A stretch of DNA of 64,000 nucleotides from Ichthyophis bannanicus (taxonomy: Eukaryota; Chordata; Amphibia; Gymnophiona; Ichthyophiidae): NCBI GenBank assembly GCA_033557465.1, contig CM066048.1:12810305-12874304 (forward strand), written 5' to 3'. The notes under the pieces were generated by a model. The model searched no databases. It worked only from the letters and a program-made list of their open reading frames with translations, and was not told the origin of the DNA. This document shows positions 11,117 through 22,134 of the stretch, in pieces. How positions within the stretch are numbered: position 1 is the stretch's first letter; each line of letters begins with the position of its first letter. The translations under genes were made by a program, and so were the position numbers.

Positions 11117-11600
11117 GCAGTTTACCTAGAGTGAGATGGCAAACTCAACAGTGGAGCTAAATTGACAGATCTATGTCTCATGAAGGACAGGCTGAGCCCA
11201 TATAGTTTGAATTCCAGGCTGGTGCAGGCAGGGCCAGTACTAGGGTCTCTAGCGCCCTCCTGCCTCATTACTATTAATGATAGGCTGCACCCCTCCCCTT
11301 TCCCAAAACTCCTTTGTTAACTCTGTTCATGTGATGCTAGTATTTCTCCTTCAAATCAAATATTGTAACAAGAAAATTGCACTGAGGGGGCAAACGCATA
11401 GCTGGAATAAAAATAAGTACTGGTGAGTAAATATAACATCATAGGAACAGGCTGTGATAACAAAGGGTTAATGTGCTCAAAGCAAGCGCAATTAATGTGT
11501 TTATTTATTTAACCAAAAAAAGGTCTACAAAGGTAACAACCACTTAGCTTTTTGTGCCTCTTCTTCCACCTGCTGTTGTTGCTATAGATACTACTACCAC
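11117..11600. other. Unassigned interval
   Basis: No feature supported. One TTTATTTATTT run near 11500 may mark the worn 3' tail of a minus-strand LINE or SINE. Confidence 0.3.
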
Positions 11601-11790
11601 GCTCTCTCCGCACGTATGGTTGCAAAGCCTTTTGTAAATCTGACAAAGGAGGAGGTGATAAAAGCAGTTAGTGTAGCTGGGTTTAAAGAAGGTTTGCATA
11701 AGTTCCTTGAGAAAAAGTTAATAGACAATAATTATTAAGACAGACCTGGGAAAAGCCACTGCTATCCCTGGGTGTAAGCAGAACAGAAGC
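11600..11790 (+). mobile_element. CR1 3' fragment
   Basis: The sequence encodes the CR1 ORF2 terminus ([16 protein letters not shown], with small frame breaks), then a CR1-type 3' UTR (CAGACCTGGGAAAAGCCACT and a CCCTGGGTGTAAGCAG segment). It is a different, older CR1 subfamily from the copies at 510 and 18513. Confidence 0.65.
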
Positions 11791-12369
11791 TACAGTGAGC
11801 ACTATGAGGCAGGACTCAATCCCGGAGCTGATGTTAGTAGTCTCGATGGTCAACAGTGGCAGCATTAATATAAGAACCAGCACTTGGCTGGACGGTGAGA
11901 TCTCTTTGAGTGCGCTGCTTTGCTGCTGCCTGTTGAAGTCGCTGCAACTGTGAAACATGCAGAGACTTTGTTGGCATTGCAGCCAGATTGGCCTAAAATG
12001 GAAAGATGAAAGATCATTCTGTAGCCTTCCATGAGAGCCAGTGGTAGTGCTCTTTGTAGTGGACTAGCAGTGATGCTAACCCCAAGCTTCAGGCTCTGAG
12101 CTGCAGCGCACGTGTCTGACTCTGACCGACCATCACGTTGCACCCAAAGCTCCCCCCATTCCTTCTATTCTCTGTGGCTGGCCACCTGGCTGGGACATAA
12201 AGATAAATACTACCCTAGAGACATGCCACAAAAGGGAAGGAAGCAGGACCGGCCTGTTTGATGCCCTGCAGGAAAGCTGAAGCAAGCTGAAATGTGCACA
12301 CTCTTACAGAGTAAAGCCCTTCACACTGCTCCATACAAGTGACTTATAACTAAGCTGAGTGCCTTAGAG
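11791..12369. other. Unassigned interval
   Basis: No gene, repeat border or RNA motif that I can support. Confidence 0.3.
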
Positions 12370-12590
12370 ATGGACCATGATGTGACTGACTGGGTTAGAA
12401 ACTGGTTTAATGGGAGGCAACAAAGGGTAGCGGTGAAGGTGTATGCCGCAGGGATCTGTCCTTGGTCCAATCCTTTTCAACATTTTTGTAAGTGATATTG
12501 TGGAAGGTCTGTTGGGTAAGGTTTGATTCCTTGCAGATGATACCAAAATTTGCAATAGAGTAGACACCCATGAAGGTGTAGATTTATGTA
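12370..12590 (+). pseudogene. CR1/L3-like RT fragment
   Basis: Split plus-strand frames read like RT domains B-C of a CR1-group element: WVRNWFNGRQQRVAV, then a worn GSVLGPILFNIFVSD-like stretch and a FADDTKI-like catalytic box near 12530-12550. It is frame-shifted several times and is a short, old relic. Confidence 0.55.
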
Positions 12591-12940
12591 TTTAACAGGG
12601 TTTTTATGCCACTTTATCTCTGCTCTTGAATCTTGTTTAGATCCTTCATAGCCATTCTGCCAAGACATTGTGTTGTCAGAATTCTTGACTGCTTGTCATT
12701 TCTTTTTTGATATTATTGATCCAAGCAGATTAAAGTTATCCACTATTTCTAGTCCTTCTCTATCAACAATGAACTTATTGATTTTAGCAGCAGTCAGGAT
12801 CTTTGTCTTCTTCATGTTAAGGTGCAGGCCCATTTTAAGACTGTTTCTTGATCTTAAGAAGCAAATGTTTGAGATCGTCTTTACTTTCAGCCAGTAATGT
12901 GATAATCTCTCACTTTTTACTGCATCTATAGAGAGCAACC
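12591..12940 (-). pseudogene. RTE-like LINE RT fragment
   Basis: A minus-strand frame at 12696-12938 contains GLHLNMKKTKILTAAKI followed by VDNFNLLGSIIS. These two blocks match the post-catalytic RT region of RTE-clade LINEs (GL.LN..KTKIM ... V..F.YLGS). The remainder downstream is frame-shifted. The unit is a relic with no intact ends. Confidence 0.6.
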
Positions 12941-12945
12941 CTCAT

Positions 12946-13330
12946 CCTATCCTCCCATTCCCCACCTTTCTCCTTCCCCAGCCTCTTAGTCCCCAGTCTT
13001 TACTAACGCCCCACACCCCCATGGTCTCTGCCTAATACCTTCCCCCTTCTGGTCTCTTCCACCTTCTCTCTCTCAAGTTGCCTATCATCTTGCCCCCTCT
13101 CTCCACCTCCCTGCCCAGCATCTTTCTCCTCTTTAACCCTCCCTTCCCAAAGTCTTCCCCTTCTTTCTCGCTCTCTCGCATCTGCCTCTCCCCCACACTC
13201 TCTATTCCCCCATGTCTAGCCTCAGTATCTCAATTTCCGCTAGCCCTTCCTGCCCACATTTAGCATCACCTCTCTGTCTCCTTTTGCTCTCCCTCAAGCC
13301 CAGAAGCACTATTTTGTCACCCTGTATCCT
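12946..13330. repeat. Pyrimidine-rich low-complexity tract
   Basis: The plus strand is strongly C/T-rich (CTCTCC, CCTTCCC and CCCTCC runs) for nearly 400 bases. Open frames over it are rich in Ser, Pro and Leu only because of composition. Confidence 0.7.
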
Positions 13331-13945
13331 GATGCATCCTTGTCGCATCAGAGGGGGTGGGACAAGGCGGGCCATCAAGGTCTTGGAGACGCGGGTGCAC
13401 TTGTATGGGAAAGACCTCACACCTGTCCTGTCTTTGATTACTGGCAGGAGGCAGAGAAGAGCGCTGGATTTAAAGTGAGATGGCCACCAATGTTTTGGGG
13501 GGTGACCACCTTTCTTTGTGCCACCCCAGCCCCCACTGGGCATGCCCAAACATCCAATAGGGCAATTCACCCCTGCCCTGAACCCAACATGCAGCGATGG
13601 CCCCATTTTCGGAACTGCTGAAGTAAGGTTTGCTGCTAAATGTAGACAGTCAAATTAAAATCATTTTAAGCTTTGAAGTTCGCTATACTAACACAGAAAA
13701 TGAGCGTGAAATCTATTATCTTTGTCCTCGCCCCTCTTCACTCCTTTCTAACTTAAGTTTAGCCCTGGGGAACTGTGTGTCACTTTTCTTCTCTCTCGTT
13801 CCCTTTTCCAAAGCAGCCGAGGGGTAACATGTTTTAAGAAGGAATTTTTTTGCATGTGGTACAGCCCATTCTTTTAGAGAAACTGAGAAATAACAACCAT
13901 TTCCTATGCCAAGTTAAAGAGTGCATGCTGTAAGCACTGCAAAAA
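13331..13945. other. Unassigned interval
   Basis: No supported gene or repeat border. Short overlapping frames at 13340-13621 have no family features. Confidence 0.3.
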
Positions 13946-13949
13946 GTTG

Positions 13950-13954
13950 TGTTT

Positions 13955-13986
<32 letters not shown>

Positions 13987-14426
13987 ATCATTTGTATAAT
14001 GCTACAAGGCATATGCAGGGCTGCACAGAGACAGTCCCTGCTCATAAGAGCTTATAATCTAGTCCAGACAACACAATAACTGGGGACTAGGATATATCTA
14101 GGGGAATGGTAAGGAAACACATAGGATATGAACAGGATACTAAGGGCATCAGCATCCAAAAGCAGTCTCAAAGAAAGTGAGTTTTTAGCCTGGATTTCAA
14201 CAGGGCCACAGATGGACCCTGACATACCGACTCAGATAGTTTCATCCAGGCATAAGGAACATCAAGGTAGAAAGACAGACGTTTGGAGTTGGCAGCAAAG
14301 GACACAGATAAAAGGGATCTGCCAGAAAAGCAAAGTTTCCAAGGCAGAGCCGGCCCATCCATTGAGCAAAAATGTTGTTTGCACAGGGCACCGCATTTCA
14401 GGGGGCCCCATGCAAACAACATTCTG
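13950..14426 (-). mobile_element. L2-like LINE, 3' end with (TAG)n tail
   Basis: A (TAC)n/(CTA)n run at about 13957-13987 is the microsatellite tail. It is followed by a minus-strand LINE 3' UTR (GCTACAAGGCATATGCAG, AGAGCTTATAATCTA) also seen at 38560-38665 and 41265-41360. Further on, minus-strand frames give PYAWMKLSES and LKSRLKTHF, the C-terminal end of an L2-type ORF2. It is truncated at its 5' side by the palindrome that starts near 14427. Confidence 0.7.
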
Positions 14427-14873
14427 CCCATCAGCCACTTTAAAAGAAAAAAGAAACTTGCTGCCGCTGCTGCCGTGGCAGCAGCAGAATGAAGTGTCTC
14501 CTGCAGTCAAGTGTCTCCCACGGGGCCCCCCCACCCCCCGGCTGCCCGGCACAGCCCACCTCAATCACTCTCCTCGGTGCGGCTTTCAGAGCCGCGAAGG
14601 GAAAGTGTCCCTCTCGCGGCCTGCCAGGGCTGATGGGAAATTTCCCATCAGCCCCGTCGAGCTTAACAGAGCAGCAAGAGAAACTCTCCCTTCGCGCCTC
14701 TGAAAGCCACACCGAGGAGAGTGATTGAGGCGGGCTCTGCCGGGAAACTGGGGGGGGGGGGGGGCGGCCCCGTGGGAGACACTTGACAGCAGGAGACACT
14801 TCATTCTGCTGCTACCACGGTGGCAGCGGCAGCAAGTTTCATTTTTCTTTTAAGGTTTCCCTGGGCTGATGGG
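14427..14873. repeat. Large palindrome (foldback), arms about 210-230 bp
   Basis: The two halves are reverse complements around a centre at 14640/14641 (TGATGGGAAA|TTTCCCATCA). Matching landmarks include CCCATCAGCC at 14427-14436 with GGCTGATGGG at 14864-14873, the GAAACTTGCTGCCGC/GCGGCAGCAAGTTTC pair, and GAAGTGTCTCCTGC paired with GCAGGAGACACTTC. Arms differ by indels, mainly in a poly-G run near 14750-14763. All long frames across it are by-products of the symmetry. A foldback transposon or a hairpin-derived duplication is possible; I cannot decide. Confidence 0.85.
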
Positions 14874-16440
14874 GGGAGGGGGCTTAGGACTGGTAATGGG
14901 CTGGGGGAGGGTCAGGACTGGAAATAGGATGATGGGGGGTTAGGACTGGTAATGGGCTATGGGGAGGGCTAAGACTGAAAATGGGGTGATGGGGGGCTTA
15001 GGACTGGTAATGGGCTGGGGGGGTTGCTAGTACTGGAAATGGGCTGAGTGGAAGGGGGGACTTGAACTGCAAATAGCTGATGGGGACAGAGGCTTGGAAT
15101 GGAAATGGGCTATGGGGGGGCTAGGACTGGAAATAGGATGATGGGGGGTTAGGACTGGTAATGGGCTGGGGGGGTTAGGACTGCTAATGGGCTATGGGGG
15201 GGCTAGGATTGGAAATAGGGTGATGGAGGGTTAGGACTGGTAATGGACTATGGGGGGGCTAGGACTGGAAATGGGGCGATGGGGGTTAGGACTGGTAATG
15301 GGCTAGGGGGGGGCTAAAACTGAAAATGGGATGATGGGGGGCTTAGGACTGGTAATGGGCTATGGGGGGCTAGGACTGGTAATGGACTATGGGGGGCTAG
15401 GACTGGTAATGGGCTGGGGGTTGCTAGTACTGGAAATGGGCTGAGTGGAAGGGGGGACTTGAACTGCAAATAGCTGATGGGGACGGGGGCTTGGAATGGA
15501 AATGGGCTATGGGGGAGCTAGGACTGGAAATAGGGTGATGGGGGGTTAGGACTGGTAATGGGCTATAGGGGGGCTAGGACTGGAAATAGGGTGATGGGGG
15601 AGTTAGGACTGCCAATGGGCTATGGGGGGGCTAAGACTGGTAATGGGCTGATGGGGGGTTAGGACTGGAGGTGGGCTATGGGGGGGCTAAGACTAAAAAT
15701 GGGGTGATGGGGCTTAGGATTGGTAATGGGCTATGGGGTCTAGGACTGGTAATGGGCTGGGGGGGTTGCTAGTACTGGAAATGAGCTGAGTGGAACTGCA
15801 AATAGCTGATGGGGACGGGGGCTTGGAATGGAAATGGGCTGAGTGGAAGGGGGGCTTGAAATGCAAATAGCTGATGGGGAGGAGGTCTTGGAAGGTAAAT
15901 GTGCTGAGTGGAAGGGGGATTGAACTGCAAATAGCTGATGGGGAGGGGGCTTCGAATGGAAATGGGCTGTGAGGGAAGGGAGCTAGGACTGGAAATGGGC
16001 TGAGTAGTGGGGGAGAGCTAGGACAGGAAATGGGCTGATGGAGGGGCTAGGATAGGACTGGAAATGGGCTGTTCGGGGTGCTAAGATTGGAAATGGGCTG
16101 TGGTGGGGGCTTGGATTGAAATGGACTCATGGAGTGGCTAGAACTGGAAGTAGGCTCATGGGGGGCTTGGATTGGATATGGGCTGAGTGGAGGGGAGCTA
16201 GGATTTGACATGGGCTGATGGTGGGGCTAGGAAAAGAATAGAAATGGGCTGAATGGGGGCTAGGATTGGAAATGAGCTGATGGAGGGACTCAGATAGGAC
16301 TGGAAATGGATGGGGGAGCTAGGACTGGAAATGGGCTGATGATGGGGCTGGGATACGATTGGAAATTGGCTGATGGGGGAGCTAGGACTGGAAATAGGCT
16401 GATGCGGGGACTAGAAGGGAGTGGATGCTGGGTGGGGCTG
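14866..16440 (+). repeat. G-rich minisatellite array 2 (about 1.6 kb)
   Basis: Dozens of degenerate units built from GGACTGGTAATGGGCTATGG and GGACTGGAAATGGGCTGATG with variable G-runs. There is higher-order structure: the block containing GAAGGGGGGACTTGAACTGC recurs several times (near 15050, 15450 and 15910). The array begins inside the right arm of the palindrome, whose GGCTGATGGG end resembles part of the repeat unit. Confidence 0.85.
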
Positions 16441-16649
16441 GAACTAGAAGGGAGCTGATGTTGGGGGAGGATTAGAATGGGATGGAGCTGGGAGAGTGAA
16501 ATGGAGAGGGGAAAAATATTTTGTGTGGGAGGGAAGACAAATTTACAATTGGCCGGGTATTGGGAGAGTAAGTGGGGATTGAGGATGGAGGGGTAAAATT
16601 TGAGTGGATGAAATAGGAATGAGGAGGAAAGAGCAAAAGGAGAAAGATT

Positions 16650-16850
16650 ACTATTTTATTTTTATTTTATTTGGCATAAATTTATACACCGCTCCTTCCA
16701 GCGATCAGAAGCGGTCCTTAGGTGGACAAGACAAGGGAATATGTACAGCATAAATTTAGGAATACAGTATGATTACGGTAGGGGGGACTAACAACCACCA
16801 GATCACAGTTATACAATTGATTATTCAATTGTATAACTACTATGTTAAAG
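16650..16850 (-). mobile_element. Short insertion with LINE-type 3' tail
   Basis: This segment is absent from the homologous place in composite copy 1. It begins with a TTTTATTTTATTT tail and TACACCGCTCCTTCCAGCGA, close to the 3' end of LINE A at 17885-17910 (TACCGCCCCTTCCAGCGA). It is therefore a minus-strand, heavily 5'-truncated LINE A or partner SINE. It includes the hairpin at 16807-16838. Confidence 0.55.
16807..16838. repeat. Perfect hairpin, 14-bp stem with 4-base loop
   Basis: AGTTATACAATTGA at 16807-16820, loop TTAT, then the exact reverse complement TCAATTGTATAACT at 16825-16838. It lies near the 5' end of a short LINE-tail insertion. A snap-back product of reverse transcription is one possible origin. 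Confidence 0.7.
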
Positions 16851-17589
16851 CAGATGTAGAGAGAGAATGGAAAAAAAAACTAGAAGAGAGAAGAAAGGAC
16901 AAATGGACAGCAGACGATGGAGAGTTAGCAGAAGACACGAAGAAACCAGAAGAAAGTGGCTGGAGCAATTGCAACTGAAAAAGAAATGCACAAAAGGTAG
17001 AGAAATATCTCTTTATTTTGAATTTATTAACTGGAATATGTCAGCTCTGGGAAATGTGCATCATTAACGTCTGTGCTTTGTTTAGTACAAGAGGAAATTA
17101 ATTTATAGTTTTATTTCTACAGTGGTGTTGTACATTCCAAGTTTGGCTTTTGGGGTTCCCAGTTTAATTATTGTCTTCCTGTTTCTAAATTGTGATTCCT
17201 TGTTTGGTGATGGTCTATGTTCTGCATGTGTAACTGAGCTGAGATATTCTGTTTATGTAATTCCTATTTGACATTGCCACTTGTTCTCTTTCTCCAGTAG
17301 GTCATGTATTGTTATTCTCTGAAATGTATTGGTTTAATATTTGCAGTGTTGCCTTTTGATAGGTAGGGTCTGGTGCTTTGTGAGTCCTGGTAGTGCTGTT
17401 ACAATACGGTGGGTTTGCTATGGGTTCTAAATGGGCAGTGTTTGTAGTAGTTCCTAATGTGCCTGGCGGTTGGCACTGGATTTTAGTAATGTAGAAATCT
17501 TTTAGTCTTTCTTTAAGAGGCATGTTTACTAAAAGTTAGTGTATGGTAACATTATGCAAATATTTATGCAAAAGAGGCCCTGCACCGAG

Positions 17590-17850
17590 TCTCCGCACAT
17601 GGCCCCGCACCCCCCTTGGCCCGCCCCTGTCCCAAGGAAGTAGTAAAAGTTTGAACCAGATGTGGAAATGGATAGAGAGCCAATAAAGTGACTTGAGAAG
17701 AGGGGTGGCATGAGCATAGCAACACTGGTGGAAGATTAGCCGTGTAGCTGAGTTTTGAACAGATTGAAGTGAGGAGAGATGATTCAGAGGAAGACCAGCG
17801 AAGGGGAGGTTGCAATAGTCTAGACAGTAGGTGACAAGAGAATGGATAAG
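17590..17850 (-). pseudogene. L2-like LINE (family B), RT-thumb fragment
   Basis: The minus strand encodes YCLDYCNLPFAGLPLN, LQSVQNSATRLIF and a HATPLLKSLYWL-like stretch, the conserved RT-thumb/C-terminal segment of L2-type ORF2. LINE A copy 2 inserted into it at about 17858. Confidence 0.65.
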
Positions 17851-17857
17851 GGTCTTA

Positions 17858-18512
17858 GTAATTTATTTATTTATTTGAACTATTTTTTTATACCGCCCCT
17901 TCCAGCGATCAGGGCCGGTTTACATGGAACAAAAACTTGAAGATACATGGAACATTCTTAATAATAACATAACATAATAGTAACTAGATATCTAGTTGAA
18001 ACACAAACTATATACACACCAGTAAACACGAGTTGCAGAGGTATAGTGATAGCTGGTTCTCTTATCTATTTACAAGATACATCTTGAAAAAAGGAAGGAT
18101 TAAAGAATTTGGGTGGTAGAAAGGAGGATTGATGAACTGGAAGTATTGTTGTTGAAGGGTGTATTAAAGTATTCCACGAATAGAAGTGTCTTTAATTCCT
18201 TGCGGAAAGTTAGGAGGTCTTTGATTTCTCTGAGATGTTTGGGTATCACATTCCAGAGTGTGGGGGCTGTAAAACTAAAAGCTCTATTGCTTGTAAGTTG
18301 TTTAGTTTTTCATATAAAGGATGGTATTTTTAGTAAGTTTTCTGTGCATTTCCTTCTGTGCCTAATGTCTTTTTGAGATTGTATTAGAGTGAATAGGTAG
18401 GAGGGGGAGATATCATTGTACAGTTTGAAGACAGTGATTAATTGCTTATACTTTATTCTGGAGGCTATTGGGAGCCAGTGGAGGTCATATAGGATAGGTG
18501 TAATATGTTCAG
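17858..18512 (-). mobile_element. LINE A, copy 2: 3' end and C-terminal region
   Basis: This holds the true 3' end of LINE A. On its own strand the element ends with GGTATAAAAA and an AAATAAATAAAT tail, with the plus-strand TTTATTTATTTATTT at 17860-17875. Sequence from 18006 on matches window positions 1-509 almost base for base, with the same HITPIL...LHWLPI coding remnant. CR1 copy 2 interrupts it at 18513. LINE A continues in pieces at 22113-22134, 29860-29930, 32118-33268 and 34791-36420. Confidence 0.75.
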
Positions 18513-19028
18513 ATGACTAAGACAGCCATCAAAGTTGGTGATTCGATCATTAGGCATGTAGATAGCTGGGTGGCTGGTGGACGTGAGGATCGCCTGGTAA
18601 CATGCCTGCCTGGTGCGAAGGTAGCGGACCTCACGCGCCACCTAGATAAGGTCTTAGATAGTGCTGGGGAGGAGTCTGCTGTCTTGGTACATGTCGGTAC
18701 CAATGACATAGGAAAATGTGGTAGGGAGGTTCTGGAGGCTAAATTTAGGCTTTTAGGTAGGAAGTTGAAATCCAGAACTTCCAGGGTAGCGTTCTCCAAA
18801 ATGCTTCCTGTTCCACGCGCAGGACCCAAAAGGCAGGCAGAGCTCTGGAGTCTCAATGCGTGGATGAGACAATGGTGCAGAGATGAGGGTTTTGGATTTG
18901 TTAGGAACTGGGGAACATTCTGGGGAAAGGAGGGGCTCTTCCGAAGGGATGGGCTTCACCTTAACCGGGATGGAACCAGCCTGCTGGCATTAACTTTTAA
19001 AAAGGGGATAGAGCATCTTTTGAACTAG
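18513..19028 (+). CDS. CR1 ORF1 esterase domain, copy 2
   Basis: This 171-residue frame has the same sequence as the one at 510-1025, with GDS, GTND and DGLH hydrolase motifs at residues 9-11, 62-65 and 146-149. It is the C-terminal half of a CR1 ORF1 protein. It is unlikely to be expressed, because the element lacks its 5' end and promoter and its ORF2 is dead. The lack of any amino-acid change between copies reflects recent duplication, not selection. Confidence 0.75.
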   Translation: MTKTAIKVGDSIIRHVDSWVAGGREDRLVTCLPGAKVADLTRHLDKVLDSAGEESAVLVHVGTNDIGKCGREVLEAKFRLLGRKLKSRTSRVAFSKMLPVPRAGPKRQAELWSLNAWMRQWCRDEGFGFVRNWGTFWGKEGLFRRDGLHLNRDGTSLLALTFKKGIEHLLN

Positions 19029-19219
19029 ATAATAGGGGAAAGCCGACAGTCGCCCAAGAGCGCATGGTTCGGAAGAATGTATCCTTGAAGGATACTACCA
19101 AAAGCAGAGAGGTTTCAATAATGACAAAAGTAGCCCAAATGCCCTTGAGTATGGAGCAGACAGAGCTTAAAGTCCCAAATTACCCATGCCTACCAATAGC
19201 CAAATTAATATGAATAAAA

Positions 19220-21930
19220 TAGTCTCTAAAATGCTTGTATGCAAATGCTAGAAGTCTAAAAAATAAGATGGGAGTTAGAATATATAGCACTAAATGAGAG
19301 GTTAGATATCATTGGAATATCAGAGACATGGTGGAAGGAGGACAACCAGTGGGACACTGTGATATCTAGGTACAAACTATATCATAATGATAGAGCTGAT
19401 CAATTTGCTGGAGGGGTTGCACTCTATGTTAGAGAGGGCATTGAGTCAGAAAGGATTAAAGTTTTGCAGGAAACAAAATTTGCAGTAGAATCTCTATGGA
19501 TTGAAATTCCATGTAAACAGGGGAAGGCGATGGCAGTGGGGGTGCACTATTAACCGCCTGACCAGAATGAACAAATGGATGATGAAATGCTCAAAGAAAT
19601 AAAGGAAGCTAACAAAAGTTACAGCGCAGTAATAATGGGTGATTTCAATTACCCCAGTATCGACTGGCTCAGTGTCACGGCAGGACATGCTAGGGAGATA
19701 AAGTTCCTAGATGAAATAAATGACTGCTTCTTGGAGCAGCTGGTTCATGAACTGACCAGAGGGGAAGCCATATTAGACCTAGTCCTTAGTGGAACACCAG
19801 ATCTAGTGCAAGAGATAAGGGTTTTGGGGCCACTTGGCAATAATGATCATAGCATGATCACATTTGATTTAATTAGTGGAGGAGGGATAGTAAGGAAATA
19901 AACAGTACTACCTTTTAACTTTCAAAAGGGAGACTATGATAAAATGAGGAAAATAGTTAAGAAAAACTAAGAGGAGCAGTTGCAAAGGTTAAAGACTTAT
20001 ATCAAGCTTGGGTGTTGTTGAAAACTACTATCTTGGAAGCCCAGACCAGCTGTATTCCACGCTTTAAGAAAAGTGGAAGGAAGTCCAAAAAACTGCCAGC
20101 GTGGTTTAAAGGTGAGGTCAGAGAGGCTGTTGTTGCCAAAAAAGCATCTTTCAGGAAATGGAAAAAAGAGCCAAACGACGAAACCTGGAAACAGCACAAG
20201 CACTGGGAAGTCAAATGCGAGGCATTGATAAGGCAGGCAAAGGGAGAATTTGAGAAGAAGCTTGCTGCGGAAGCAAAAACGTGAAATTAAGACTTTTTCA
20301 AGTACATTCGTAGCAAAACCCTGTGAGAGAGTCAGTTGGTCCATTAGATGATAGAGAGGTTAAAGGGGCACTAAGGGGCAACAAGGTGATAGCAGAGAGA
20401 CTGAATGAATTCTTTGCTTCGGTCTTTACTGAGGAAGATGAAGGGATGTTACCCATGACTGAAGTGGTATTTAAAGGTGATGCTATGGAAGAATTGAAAG
20501 AAATATCAATACACCGGTAAGATGTATTACAACTATTTGATAAAATGACGAGTAGCAAATCACCTGGACCAGATGGTATACATCCAAGGGTGTTGAAAGA
20601 ACTGAAATATGAGATTGCAGACCTGCTATTAGTAATCTGTGAACTATCATTAAAATCATCTCTAATACCTAAAGATTGGAGGATCACCAATGTAACTCCA
20701 ATTTTTAAAAAGGGTTCCGGGGTGATCCGGGAAACTACAGACTGGTGAGCCTGATGTCAGTACCGGAAAAAATGGTAGAAACCATAATAAAGAATAAAAT
20801 TGCTCAGCATGTAGATAGTCATGGCCTAATGGGAGACAGCCAAAATGGCTTTAGACAATGAAGATCTTGTCTTACTAATCTGTTATGTTTTTTTGAAGGT
20901 GTGAATAAAAGGTGGACAAAGGTGAGTCGGTTGATTTAGTGTATCTAGACTTTCAGAAAGCCTTTGACAAGGTCCCTCATCAGAGATTTTTGGCATAACT
21001 AGAGTCATGGGAGGCAGTGTACACTTGTGGATCAGGAACTGGTTAAAAGATAGAAAGCAGAGGGTAGGGCTAAATGGCCAATTTTCCCAATGGAGAAAGG
21101 TGAATAGTGGTGTACCCCAGGGATCTGTGCTGGGTCTGTTGCTTTTTGACATATTCATAAATGACCTGGAAAGTGGAATAACGAGTGAGGTTATCAAATT
21201 TGCAGATGACACAGAACTATTTAAAGTTGTTAAAACCCAAGAGGATTGTGGAAAATTGCAAGAGGATCTTGATAAATTGGAAGACTGGGCATCAAAATGG
21301 CAGATGAAATTTAATGTGGACAAGTGCAAAGTTATGCACCTAGGGAAGAACAACCCAAACTATGGTTACACGATGCAAGGTTCTGCATTAGGAACCACCA
21401 CCCAGGAAAATGTTTTAGGCGTCATTGTGGATAAGGAATGAAAAATAAAACAAAAGATTATTATAATGCCTCTATATCGTTCCATGGTGAGACCGCACCT
21501 TGAATATTGTGTGCAATTCTGGTCGCCGTATCTTAAAAAGGATATAGCGTTATTAGAAAAGGTTCAGAGAAGAGCCACTAAAATGGTAAAGGGGATGTAA
21601 GGATACTCCTATGAAGAAAGGCTAAAAAGGTTAGGGCTCTTTAACCTGGAAAAGAGACGGCTGAGGGGAGATATGATAGAAGTCTATAAATTAATGAACG
21701 GAGTGGAACGGGTAAACGTAGATCGATTGTTTACGTTATCAGAATATAGAAAGACCAGGGGACATGCAATGAAGCTACAGGGTATACTATTTAAGACTAA
21801 TAAAAAAATATATTTTTTCACTTAACGTGTAATCAAACTCTGGAATTTGTTATCGGAGGATGTAGTAAAGGCTGTTAGTGTAGCTGGTTTAAAAAAGGTT
21901 TGGACAAGTTCCTGGAGGAAATGTCCATAA
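19220..21930 (+). pseudogene. CR1 ORF2, copy 2, multiply frame-shifted
   Basis: Parallel to 1200-3932. The endonuclease is at 19359-19901 (GDFNYP, NNDHSMI), RT pieces at 20545-21441 ([25 protein letters not shown]) and the C-terminal domain to about 21930. It has extra lesions of its own, including a lost base pair in the ISGGVI-like area near 19275 and a frameshift near 20720. Translation of a single product is impossible. Confidence 0.85.
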
Positions 21931-22134
21931 ACCATTATTAAGAAAGGACCCAGGATATCAATGCTTGACCCAGTACAAGCATTGTGGAACCTGTATCTTT
22001 TGGGGAAACTGCTAGGTACGTATGATCTAGATTGGCCACTGTTGGAAACAGGATACTGGGCTTGATGGACCTTGGTCTGACCCAGTATGGCATATCTTAT
22101 GTTCTTATGTAGGTTAGCTTTGGTGATTATCCTG

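Larger units (their letters stand above)
16441..17560 (+). repeat. Flank of minisatellite composite repeat, copy 2
   Basis: Homologous to 9991-11116 in the same order. It includes the GACAAATGGACAGCAGACGA segment near 16900, TTGAATTTATTAACTGGAAT near 17018, and the minus-strand LQILNQYIS frame near 17330. Compared with copy 1 it has an extra segment at about 16650-16850. The repeat class is unknown. Confidence 0.6.
18513..22112 (+). mobile_element. CR1 LINE, copy 2 (duplicate of 510-4112)
   Basis: Same element, same site in LINE A and same 5' truncation as copy 1. The copies differ by scattered substitutions and single-base indels. The shared broken frames show that the CR1 was already dead when the composite was duplicated. 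Confidence 0.85.

Noticed and set aside
14128..14804. Cluster of overlapping frames of 70-190 codons on both strands
   Set aside because: They lie across the palindrome and LINE tail; symmetry and GC-richness create open frames without protein motifs.
14866..16440. Regular direct repeats that might suggest a CRISPR array
   Set aside because: Units are adjacent and degenerate with no unique spacers, and the context is vertebrate transposon DNA; it is a minisatellite.
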